Assembly (NCBI GenBank): GCA_024103275.1
Contig: JAGFIV010000015.1
Span: forward strand, 1 to 64,000
Source: Flavobacteriales bacterium
GTDB taxonomy: Bacteria; Bacteroidota; Bacteroidia; Flavobacteriales_F; PHOS-HE28
Direction: 5' to 3'
Length of the DNA: 64,000 nt
Every line of letters starts with the position of its first letter. Position 1 is the first letter of the stretch. This document shows positions 26,541-33,454 of the stretch, in pieces. Below the pieces are notes generated by a model. It did not search any database. It was given only the letters and a program-made list of their open reading frames with translations, and was not told the origin of the DNA. The position numbers were made by a program, and so were the translations under genes.

Positions 26541-26622
26541 GACAAGACCCTTACCGACGAGCAGGTGGACAAGGCCACGGGCCGCTTCCGCCAAGCGCTG
26601 GAGAAGGAGCGGGGGGCGTGGA
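26541..26622 (+). pseudogene. Duplicated 3' fragment of pheT (possible attachment-site scar)
   Basis: Positions 26544-26614 repeat pheT 26008-26078 with only about five differences. In the pheT frame it reads KTLTDEQVDKATGRFRQALE, against KTLTDEQVDKAMGRIRQALE in PheT. It has no upstream part of pheT, so it is a non-functional tail. A displaced gene 3' end bounding a foreign segment is the usual footprint of site-specific integration at a gene terminus; here the enclosed segment carries DUF1801 and the type I island begins 15 bp beyond. Confidence 0.8.
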
Positions 26623-26636
26623 TGCGTGTGGGAGCC

Positions 26637-28112
26637 TCACGCGCGGAGCTCCTCTGCCATCGCCCTGAACTCCTTCAATGCCGCCTCCAGGTCCTGCACG
26701 ATCTCCGCCGCCAGCACACCGGGCTCCGGTAGGTTGGCGCTGTCCTCCATGCTCTCATCCTTCAGCCAGAAGATGTCCAGGCTGGCCTTGTCGCGGGCCA
26801 TGATCTCCTCGTAGCTGTACTTGCGCCAGCGGCCCTCCGGCGTTTTCGTGCTCCAGGTCTCCTTGCGCTTGTGGCGGTCGGCCGGGTTGTAGCATTGGAT
26901 GAAATCCGCCAGGTCCTCGTACCGGAGCGGGTCGGTCTTCAGCGTGTGCTTGATGTTGGTGCGGTAGTCGTAGATCCACACCTCCTTGGTCCACGGGGTT
27001 TTCGCGCCGGGCTTGTTCTCGAAGAAGAGCACGTTCGCCTTCACGCCCTGCGCGTAGAAGAGGCCGGTGGGCAGGCGCAGGATGGTGTGCAGCTCGGTGG
27101 TGCGCAGCAGTTGTTTGCGCACGGTCTCGCCCGCGCCGCCCTCGAAGAGCACATTGTCCGGCAGCACCACGGCCGCGGTGCCACCCGGTTTCAGCATGCT
27201 GCAGATGTGCTGCACGAAGTTGAGCTGCTTGTTGCTGGTGGTGGCCCAGAAGTCCTGTCGGTTGTAGGTGAGGGCCTCGCGTTTCTCCTCCCCATCTTCG
27301 TTGGTCACCGTCACGCTGCTCTTCTTGCCGAAGGGCGGGTTGGTGAGCACATGGTCGAACTTCTTCGTGGGTGTGGAACGAAGGCTGTCGTCACGGATGA
27401 TGTCGGCCTTGTGGTCCATGTCGCCCACGTTGTGCAGGAAGAGGTTCATCAGGCACAGGCGCGCGGTGCTGGTCACGATCTCCCAGCCGTGGAAGGTCTC
27501 GTACTTCAGGAACCTCAGCTGGTCCTTGTTCAGCTTGTGGTGGTGCGTGAGGAAGTCGTAGGCCGCGAGGAAGAAGCCGCCGGTGCCGCAGGCCGGATCG
27601 GCGATGGTCTGTTCGGGCTGCGGGCGCACGCACTCCACCATGGCCTGGATCAACGGGCGCGGCGTGAAGTATTGCCCCGCACCGCTCTTGGTGTCCTCGG
27701 CGTTCTTCTGCAGCAGGCCCTCGTAAATGTCGCCCTTCACATCGGCGCCCAGCAGCACCCAGCTCTCGCCATCGATCAGCTGGATCAGCTTGTGCAGCTT
27801 GGCCGGGTCGCTGATCTTGTTCTGGGCCTTCACGAAGATGTCACCCAGCATGCCGGTCTTCTTGCCCAGCTCGTCCAGCAGCTTCACGTAGTGGCTCTCC
27901 AGCTCGGCGCCTCTCTTGCCGCGCAGGCTCTGCCAGTCGTAACCGGTGGGCACTTTGGTGTCGCGCTTGTAGGGCGGCTTGCTGTACTCGTCGGCCATCT
28001 TCAGGAACAGCAGGAAGGTGAGCTGCTCCAGGTAGTCGCCGTAGCCCACGCCATCATCGCGCAGGGTGTGGCAGAAGTTCCAGACTTTGTTGACGATGGC
28101 GGTGCTGGTCAT
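26637..28112 (-). CDS. hsdM: Type I restriction-modification system, DNA methyltransferase subunit
   Basis: N6-adenine methyltransferase of a type I R-M complex. 491 residues: N-terminal helical HsdM domain (LRDDGVGYGDYLEQLTFLLF), SAM-binding motif I DPACGTGGF (172-180) and catalytic motif IV NPPF (258-261). The start overlaps the toxin-gene stop by 4 bp (ATGA), so it is translationally coupled to the PemK-like toxin rather than to hsdS or hsdR, which lie 5 and 9 kb upstream on the same strand. It is the last gene of the island. Confidence 0.96.
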   Translation of the reverse strand: MTSTAIVNKVWNFCHTLRDDGVGYGDYLEQLTFLLFLKMADEYSKPPYKRDTKVPTGYDWQSLRGKRGAELESHYVKLLDELGKKTGMLGDIFVKAQNKISDPAKLHKLIQLIDGESWVLLGADVKGDIYEGLLQKNAEDTKSGAGQYFTPRPLIQAMVECVRPQPEQTIADPACGTGGFFLAAYDFLTHHHKLNKDQLRFLKYETFHGWEIVTSTARLCLMNLFLHNVGDMDHKADIIRDDSLRSTPTKKFDHVLTNPPFGKKSSVTVTNEDGEEKREALTYNRQDFWATTSNKQLNFVQHICSMLKPGGTAAVVLPDNVLFEGGAGETVRKQLLRTTELHTILRLPTGLFYAQGVKANVLFFENKPGAKTPWTKEVWIYDYRTNIKHTLKTDPLRYEDLADFIQCYNPADRHKRKETWSTKTPEGRWRKYSYEEIMARDKASLDIFWLKDESMEDSANLPEPGVLAAEIVQDLEAALKEFRAMAEELRA

Positions 28113-28447
28113 GGGTGCATGATATGTTCCGTGAAGCGCTGTTTGATGAGATCCAATGTGCCCTGATCCACCTTGCCGATGACGCCTTCAATGTGCTTGC
28201 GCGGAATGATGTGCGCGAAGCTCAAGCGCGCCACGCCAGCGTAGCTCAAGCCCGTGCGCTGGAAGCTGGGATGTTCAGGGCCGAGGATCACATCAAGCCC
28301 TGCCACGGCGAGTTCGACATGACTTGAAATACCGATAACCAACCAGTCATTGAAAGGCGGGCAGGACTTGATCAGGATGGCTGGACGTGGCTTCCGGGCC
28401 ATGTCGGCCTGCGGAAGCGCCGTACGCACTACGTCCCCGGCTTCCAT
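28109..28447 (-). CDS. PemK/MazF-like toxin
   Basis: 112 residues from the ATG at 28447 (MEAGDVVRTALPQADMARKPRPAIL...). The N-terminal GDVVR, the KPRPAILIKS strand and GLSYAGVARLSFAHII are reminiscent of the MazF/PemK/Kid barrel, an mRNA endoribonuclease in toxin-antitoxin pairs. The start overlaps the preceding gene's end by 19 bp and the stop overlaps hsdM by 4 bp. Divergent from textbook MazF, so RNase activity is inferred only. Confidence 0.7.
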   Translation of the reverse strand: MEAGDVVRTALPQADMARKPRPAILIKSCPPFNDWLVIGISSHVELAVAGLDVILGPEHPSFQRTGLSYAGVARLSFAHIIPRKHIEGVIGKVDQGTLDLIKQRFTEHIMHP

Positions 28448-28875
28448 GGGATGTAGTCGGGGTTGGGCTCCAGCAATTTGATCTGGCTGATATCCGGCTC
28501 GTCCTCCGCGTAAGCCCGCGACAAACCCCACAGCCCCACGTTCGCCCAGAACTCCCGCTCGTCATCGGCTTCAGGATCCAAGATCACCTCGACGTTGAAC
28601 TCCTCCTTCAATTCCTTTCTCAGTTCCTGCGCGCCATTGTTGGACCTCAACTCGAGCAGCAGCTCATCGGCCCTGGGTTCACCCGATCCCTTCCGCTTCA
28701 GGAAATGCCGGGCGGCCAGCATCACCAGCATCACCATGGTGAGCCAGGTGTCCTGCGGCAATCGGGGCCTGCGCATGAGCAAGAGCGAATCGCCGGGGGC
28801 CAGGCCCTCCCGTTGGAACAAGCCATAGGCCGTGGTGCCGGCCTGGCTCTCCGTATTGATAACGATCTGCTTCAT
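28429..28875 (-). CDS. Putative antitoxin partner of the PemK/MazF-like toxin
   Basis: 148 residues, not recognised as a known family with certainty. N-terminal half is beta-like (MKQIVINTESQAGTTAYGLF), the middle is basic and helical (KELKEEFNVEV), and the C-terminal segment WGLSRAYAEDEPDIS...PNPDY is acidic, which is common for MazF-neutralising tails. Position first in a toxin pair with overlapping genes supports the antitoxin role. A TAACTTGC promoter-like element (28890 to 28883) ends 7 nt before the ATG. Confidence 0.55.
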   Translation of the reverse strand: MKQIVINTESQAGTTAYGLFQREGLAPGDSLLLMRRPRLPQDTWLTMVMLVMLAARHFLKRKGSGEPRADELLLELRSNNGAQELRKELKEEFNVEVILDPEADDEREFWANVGLWGLSRAYAEDEPDISQIKLLEPNPDYIPWKPGT

Positions 28876-29187
28876 GGTGGCTGCAAGTTACGCCGTGCCC
28901 TTCTTCCGCTCCCGCAACACCGCCCGTATCCGCTTCACCTTCGCCGGGTCCTCGCCGGTCACCGGGTAGCGCCCCGCCGGATCTCGGGGATGGCGATCCC
29001 GCCCTCCTTCACCGTTCCCCACCGAAGGCTCTGCGGAGGCGGGCAAGCGAGCAGGTTTGCGATCAGGGGTTGCTGGAGGGGAATTCCCGGGGCGATGGAC
29101 AAACGCTTAAATAAGCATGGTGCTGTGGCACAGGGAATTGTACATGGTGGTTCAACGGCGCAAGCGCATTGGCTGGAACAAGGACGC
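28876..29187. other. Intergenic stretch; possible gene remnant on the minus strand
   Basis: A minus-strand frame ending at 28888 reads RYPVTGEDPAKVKRIRAV followed by a Lys/Arg-rich end, which is coding-like, but it has no ATG in frame and loses coding character beyond about 29000. It may be the tail of a deleted gene. The promoter-like TAACTTGC for the antitoxin gene lies at 28883-28890. The rest (29060-29187) shows nothing recognisable. Confidence 0.3.
28883..28890 (-). promoter_or_regulatory. Putative -7 element TAACTTGC before the antitoxin gene
   Basis: TAnnTTGC variant, also seen before hsdR (TACTTTGC) and the T9SS esterase (TACATTGC). Ends 7 nt from the ATG at 28875; would give the toxin-antitoxin-hsdM unit its own transcript. 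Confidence 0.4.
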
Positions 29188-29682
29188 TTAGAACGCCCAT
29201 CCTTCCTTCCGCATCAACCCGAGGATGCTGATGCATGGAATGCCCATCTCGCGGCACACGTCGGGGATGTAATGCGACCGCTTGGCCCTGCTCTTCTCCG
29301 AAGCGGGGGTCTCTTGCGTGACCACGATCCCGTTGGGCGTGCGTTGGGCAAGGGCGATCAGGTAGGCGTCGGCCTCCTCGTAAGTAGCCCTTGGGTCCAG
29401 CAGGCCCGGAAAGCGGTGCTGAATGGCAAGCGCACCGGCAAGCACATCAGCGTTGGGCACGAACATGTTCCTGTGGGCCTTGACCCACGCCACAAGCTCC
29501 GGCGCACCCACGGCTTCCACCTCTTCGCGTACCAGTGCTGGCGCCACCAGCCGGTCTTCGCTCACCAACTGGTCCATGCGAGACAGCATGCCCGGGAAGA
29601 TGTCCGTGGGGTAGTAGCGCGCCTGCCAATCCATCAGGGAATTGGTGTCGATGCAGTACAAGGGCTTCGCTCCGTTGCTCAT
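29188..29682 (-). CDS. DUF4411 family (PIN-like) protein
   Basis: 164 residues beginning with YCIDTNSLMDW, the first Asp (Asp12) of a PIN-type active site, followed by EEVEAVG, an acidic YEEADAYLIALA and VVTQET, in the order of PIN-like nucleases. DUF4411 genes usually follow an HTH-ImmA/IrrE gene, as here, with a 4-bp ATGA overlap (29679-29682). Such pairs behave like toxin-antitoxin or defence modules, but the mechanism is not established. Confidence 0.85.
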   Translation of the reverse strand: MSNGAKPLYCIDTNSLMDWQARYYPTDIFPGMLSRMDQLVSEDRLVAPALVREEVEAVGAPELVAWVKAHRNMFVPNADVLAGALAIQHRFPGLLDPRATYEEADAYLIALAQRTPNGIVVTQETPASEKSRAKRSHYIPDVCREMGIPCISILGLMRKEGWAF

Positions 29683-30869
29683 ACGCCGGAAGCGTTGCCG
29701 AGGCCCTGCACCAAGCGACCGCGCAGTTCGTCGAAGTGGTTGAACTTCAGATCCAGGAAGCGGGCGGCATCCACCGAGGTGATGCGGTTGGCGGCCAGCG
29801 CGCTCAGCACCAGGGTGGTGAAGGGGCGGCCGTTGCGGCCCACGGCCTTTTGCGCTTGGGTAACCGGCCCGCCCTTGCGCGGCGGCAGCGTGGACACGTA
29901 TTCATCCCATGCCTTGCGCCACGCGTTGTATTGCGGCCACGTCATCAGCCCGGCGGCGACCAACCGCGTGGCGGTGGCGCTGGGTGTGATCCGGAAACGG
30001 CGGGCGAGCTTGCGGATGTTCTCGAAGTTCCATGGACCTTGCTGCAGCCCCAGCACTTGGAGCACCTCGTGCAGTGCCACCTCGGGTACCAGGGTCATGC
30101 TGGCCACCTGCTCCGCGAAGCGTTCCACCTCCTGCCATTGCTGTTCGCTGCGTCGCTCGTTGATGGCGGCCGCTTCCTCGTTTGCGTTGGCCAGCATCAG
30201 GTGTACCACCTCGTGCAGCAGCGTGTAGGCCTTGGCCTCGGGCAACTCCTTGGTGTTGATGCCCACAACCGGCATGGGCGCACGCAGCAGGGCTACACCG
30301 CGTGCCTCGTCCAAGGGCACCTTGCTGAATTGGAACACCAGCAGCCCCAGGTGTTCTGCGGCATCGCGCCATGCGTTCCACGCCCGCGAGGCATCGGGCT
30401 GGGCCAGTTGCGCGGCCACGGTGAAGCCCAGTGCTGCGCGCAGGCGTGTTGCCACGGTAGCAGCCCCTTCACTTTGGTGTGCGGCGAGGGCGAAGGGCAC
30501 CGGCACTTCGCCCAGCTCATCCATCAGGTCCAGGGCGGTCTCCCGGCGCATCAGCATGCGGCGCAGGGCCAGGCGCAGCTCAGGGCTTTCCTCGCCCGGC
30601 TTCACCTTGGGCAGGCGCCGGTATTCGGCGGCCAGCGGTGCCAGCTTGGGCGGCTCAGGCAGGAAGAACACGCTGAACGGCCGTTGCAGGAAGTGCGCGA
30701 GCTTCTCCACCTGCCGCATGGTGGGCTGCATCTCGGCGTTCAGCCACGCCCGCAGCCGCTCCTCCTTCACCGGCACCGCCTTGGCCACCCGCTCCAGCGG
30801 GTAGCCGCTCTCGGCCACGGCCCACTCAAGCAGCGGTGGATTGATGGGGACGGTCGCGCGGGCACTCAT
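29679..30869 (-). CDS. HTH-type regulator with ImmA/IrrE metallopeptidase domain
   Basis: 396 residues: an N-terminal XRE-like DNA-binding region (about 10-70, LRAWLNAEMQPTMRQVEKLA) and a zinc-peptidase domain with HEVVH (219-223) followed by a downstream glutamate (EVERFAEQVA). ImmA/IrrE proteins cleave repressors in response to stress or mobile elements; here the likely target or partner is the DUF4411 product. An exact TACCTTTG element ends 4 nt before the ATG, so this pair is probably an independent, leaderless transcription unit inside the island. Confidence 0.88.
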   Translation of the reverse strand: MSARATVPINPPLLEWAVAESGYPLERVAKAVPVKEERLRAWLNAEMQPTMRQVEKLAHFLQRPFSVFFLPEPPKLAPLAAEYRRLPKVKPGEESPELRLALRRMLMRRETALDLMDELGEVPVPFALAAHQSEGAATVATRLRAALGFTVAAQLAQPDASRAWNAWRDAAEHLGLLVFQFSKVPLDEARGVALLRAPMPVVGINTKELPEAKAYTLLHEVVHLMLANANEEAAAINERRSEQQWQEVERFAEQVASMTLVPEVALHEVLQVLGLQQGPWNFENIRKLARRFRITPSATATRLVAAGLMTWPQYNAWRKAWDEYVSTLPPRKGGPVTQAQKAVGRNGRPFTTLVLSALAANRITSVDAARFLDLKFNHFDELRGRLVQGLGNASGV

Positions 30870-30873
30870 GGTT

Positions 30874-30881
30874 CAAAGGTA
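30874..30881 (-). promoter_or_regulatory. -7 promoter element TACCTTTG before the ImmA/IrrE gene
   Basis: Exact TAnnTTTG on the minus strand, 4 nt from the ATG at 30869; implies a transcription start at or within the start codon. Confidence 0.6.
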
Positions 30882-30932
30882 CCGGTGGGGGTTATGGACG
30901 CGGGGTTGGTCCTGAGTAGCGAAGTTCATAAT

Positions 30933-31841
30933 CTATAAACTCAAAGCAGCCTTCGCCTCTTTCGCCATCAGCTCAGCCGTATGGTAAGCACGCTCCTCAA
31001 ACTTGTCTCTGAACTTCTCGAACAGCCAGTCGAAGAGCGGCACGCTGCGCTTGCGATGGTCGAAGATCTCATCCTGCAAAGCCCGCGATTTCGAAGCCAT
31101 CGCTTCTGGCGATGCACGAGCAAGGCCATCCCTCCACATTGAATCGAGATGGTCCCTCAGCTTGTCCAAGCGCTTCGCTGATTCGATCTGTTCGTGCCAA
31201 TGGCGAATACTAACGATCAACGCGGGGGCTAGTGGAACAACGACGTATTTGAGAAGATCAATCAATAGCATGCCCTTCACAACCCCAATGACGAGGAACG
31301 AAAGTGTGATGACGAGAATGGCACCGAGTAACCAACGGCACAGGTAGCGACGAAGCTGTCCATCCCAGTGAATATTCTCGCGCTGGCACACAACACGCGC
31401 CATTTGCAACGAAAGGCCATGAATTGCGGGCGTGTACCAATCAACCAGTGGCGAATGCTTGTGCGCGTTGGGGCGGTAGCGGTCACTCCATTCCTTTTCC
31501 ACCTCAATGGCTTCGGGCTTCCCCACCTTGATGTCGGACCATGGTAACGCAAGCACATCGCAGTCGAACGCCTCCTGGATGCGTGCAGCGCTTTCCTTGA
31601 GCCGCCGTATATGGGGGGTGACGAGCAGCGTATCAATGAAGACCATGATCAGGCCAACCACTGGACTCAGTGGGCGATAGACTTGATCCCAGATACCAAT
31701 GGCCGTTAGGGCGACTGGAACCGCGCCGAAGACGATGACATTCAGAATGAACCAGTCCTTCGCCCGTGAGTAAAGCGCCCGCTGCGCGGCAAGACGATCC
31801 AATTGTCTTGGCTCATTCTGTCTGGTCAGAATGGTGCTCAT
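30933..31841 (-). CDS. S-4TM family putative pore-forming effector
   Basis: 302 residues with four predicted membrane helices in two pairs (about 31-51, 58-75, 169-189, 196-212) separated by a soluble region and followed by a long charged C-terminal helix. This is the architecture of the SMODS-associated 4TM effector, thought to open a membrane pore when it senses the nucleotide made by the partner cyclase, killing or arresting the infected cell. The gene starts 2 nt after the CD-NTase stop, so the two are translated together. Confidence 0.82.
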   Translation of the reverse strand: MSTILTRQNEPRQLDRLAAQRALYSRAKDWFILNVIVFGAVPVALTAIGIWDQVYRPLSPVVGLIMVFIDTLLVTPHIRRLKESAARIQEAFDCDVLALPWSDIKVGKPEAIEVEKEWSDRYRPNAHKHSPLVDWYTPAIHGLSLQMARVVCQRENIHWDGQLRRYLCRWLLGAILVITLSFLVIGVVKGMLLIDLLKYVVVPLAPALIVSIRHWHEQIESAKRLDKLRDHLDSMWRDGLARASPEAMASKSRALQDEIFDHRKRSVPLFDWLFEKFRDKFEERAYHTAELMAKEAKAALSL

Positions 31842-31843
31842 CC

Positions 31844-32710
31844 TTAGTACTTCGGGAACTCGTAGTAGTAAAGCTTATTCCACCAGTCGAAGGCGTCGGC
31901 GATGTTGCCCGCATTCTCGGCATCGCACGCCTTCTCTGCACGCGATACTGCGGTTTCCAACTTACCGAACGCATCGTCGTGCTTTGCATTCGTGTTGCAC
32001 GGAGTGATATAGCCTCCAATTCCTGTTGGGTCTTGCATTCGAGCCAATCCGCCATCCAACATTTGCTTCAGAACGCGCTTCACATCTATGCTGTAGACAA
32101 TACTCGATTCGCCGTCGGCATACTTCGCGGTCCTCATCTCCAAGTAGAAAGAGCTGATCGGAACGTCTCGGAAATACTTCCATGCCTTGACATAGCGTAT
32201 CAGCTTCTTGACCTGTCCTGAGTGCTTGGCATTCACTGCGCGCACGTACTCATTGTGCGCATCTGGGCTGGCATTCATCCAGCCGCCGTTACCGTCGGCT
32301 ATGCCATAGACCTTATGGCCATCATGCTCGACTTTATAGTAGGCTGGGACAATTTCTGTCTTTTGTGCCGCCGTGGTCCCGAATTCCAATCTCACGGCAG
32401 GTGTGCGGACTTTCACCTCGGTAAGCGGAAAGCGGTCATCCAGAACGCCCTTAACCTTGACGAGGGCGTTGGCTGAGTTGTCGGGTAGTCTATTCGATGG
32501 ACAAACTGCGATGTAGTCCGTATCGCTGTGGCCAGTGATACTTGTTCCATTGCCGAACGACCCGATTCGCGCGAAACGGTACATGCCGAGATTGTCGCGC
32601 AGGCAACTCTCTACTGTTTCCCGATGACCGCTGGCACCCTTTTCTTCAGTACTCGTCGGGGTCAGTCGTGTGTGAAACTCTTGCCAGCCTTGGGCTATCG
32701 TCTTTGCCAT
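31844..32710 (-). CDS. CD-NTase (CBASS-type nucleotidyltransferase)
   Basis: 288 residues. The pol-beta NTase signature is intact: GSFGNGT (Gly50-Ser51) and SDTDY with Asp63 and Asp65 as the first two metal ligands. The third acidic position, normally an Asp before VP, is Glu119 in KTEIVPAYY. Such enzymes make cyclic di- or oligonucleotides (or, in related systems, DNA oligomers) on phage infection. No Cap2/Cap3 (E1/E2, JAB) or HORMA/TRIP13 genes are next to it, so this would be a minimal two-gene system with the S-4TM effector. Confidence 0.85.
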   Translation of the reverse strand: MAKTIAQGWQEFHTRLTPTSTEEKGASGHRETVESCLRDNLGMYRFARIGSFGNGTSITGHSDTDYIAVCPSNRLPDNSANALVKVKGVLDDRFPLTEVKVRTPAVRLEFGTTAAQKTEIVPAYYKVEHDGHKVYGIADGNGGWMNASPDAHNEYVRAVNAKHSGQVKKLIRYVKAWKYFRDVPISSFYLEMRTAKYADGESSIVYSIDVKRVLKQMLDGGLARMQDPTGIGGYITPCNTNAKHDDAFGKLETAVSRAEKACDAENAGNIADAFDWWNKLYYYEFPKY

Positions 32711-32785
32711 CTATTCATGGTATTTCATTCGCCTAATTCGCTCAATAGCGAGGTCCAGAGTCTCGACCGTCGCAGAGCACGCTGG

Positions 32786-32929
32786 CTATTTCTCCCTCCT
32801 AGGCGGCGGTGGTGGATCTTGGTACTTCGGTATTTGGCCCTCTTGGATTCTGACCGGTTCTCCAGGGTTTGGCGGAGGTGGTTGAGGTTTAGGCGTTGAC
32901 GGCTTAGGGGTGGGGGTCTTATCGCTCAT
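32786..32929 (-). CDS. Proline-rich microprotein A (47 aa) with RIQEGQIP core
   Basis: Starts with an ATG overlapping the stop of the preceding 2TM gene (ATGA, 32926-32929). Sequence begins MSDKTPTPKP, is about one third proline, carries the core VRIQEGQIPKY, then five prolines and a basic end RREK. A second copy with the same plan lies at 34758-34907. No signal peptide or membrane segment. After its TAG the same frame remains open for 24 codons (ETLDLAIERIRRMKYHE) and stops one base before the NTase ATG, so an in-frame extension by read-through or a decayed domain is conceivable. Function unknown. Confidence 0.6.
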   Translation of the reverse strand: MSDKTPTPKPSTPKPQPPPPNPGEPVRIQEGQIPKYQDPPPPPRREK

Positions 32930-33426
32930 CGTGCTTGGGTGTTGAATGCCTGTTTGAAAAAGTCGTCGCAAAGTTTCTTCGCCTTGTTTACGACAGATTT
33001 AGGTTCAGAACGTAGGGCCTCAGAGATTTGGGACCCAATCTCCTTTTCCCCATCCTTGATCTTATAGAATGCCTTCAAGGCTTGTTCTTCGGTCACACGA
33101 CCAGCCTCATAGTCAAACCAGAGCTTTTCCAAATCGTTGTAGTAGGCTGTGTAAAACGACTTCGTTCGATCAAGTTGGTTCAGCATCTTATCGGTCACAA
33201 TTAAATGCGGTTGTATCAACCGCAATAGTGATACCCCGGCTATTATGGCACACGAAATTACTGGAACGGTGTCCCATACCTTCCAGCCCATCACTCCACC
33301 AGTAGAAAACACAAGCATACCAATATTGAAGTAGCGCAACCACTGGCGCTGTATATCCGCGTAAAGACCCACATACTCAACGCTGTACCGGGCTTGCGTC
33401 ATCTCGGACCATAATCTGCTCCTCAT
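32926..33426 (-). CDS. Two-TM membrane protein, SLATT-like, of unknown function
   Basis: 166 residues: amphipathic N-terminus, two close membrane helices (about 33-51 and 54-72), and a long charged helical tail. This hairpin-plus-helix plan resembles SLATT-type membrane proteins found with nucleotide-signal defence genes, but I see no diagnostic motif. It is stop-start overlapped with proline-rich microprotein A and lies directly upstream of the CD-NTase/S-4TM pair, so it may be part of that system or a separate module. Confidence 0.65.
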   Translation of the reverse strand: MRSRLWSEMTQARYSVEYVGLYADIQRQWLRYFNIGMLVFSTGGVMGWKVWDTVPVISCAIIAGVSLLRLIQPHLIVTDKMLNQLDRTKSFYTAYYNDLEKLWFDYEAGRVTEEQALKAFYKIKDGEKEIGSQISEALRSEPKSVVNKAKKLCDDFFKQAFNTQAR

Positions 33427-33454
33427 GTTATTGTGTTGGTTCTCATTGTTATGT

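Noticed and set aside
26098-26636. tRNA gene as the attachment site next to the island
   Set aside because: No tRNA-like cloverleaf found; the duplicated sequence is clearly the end of pheT.
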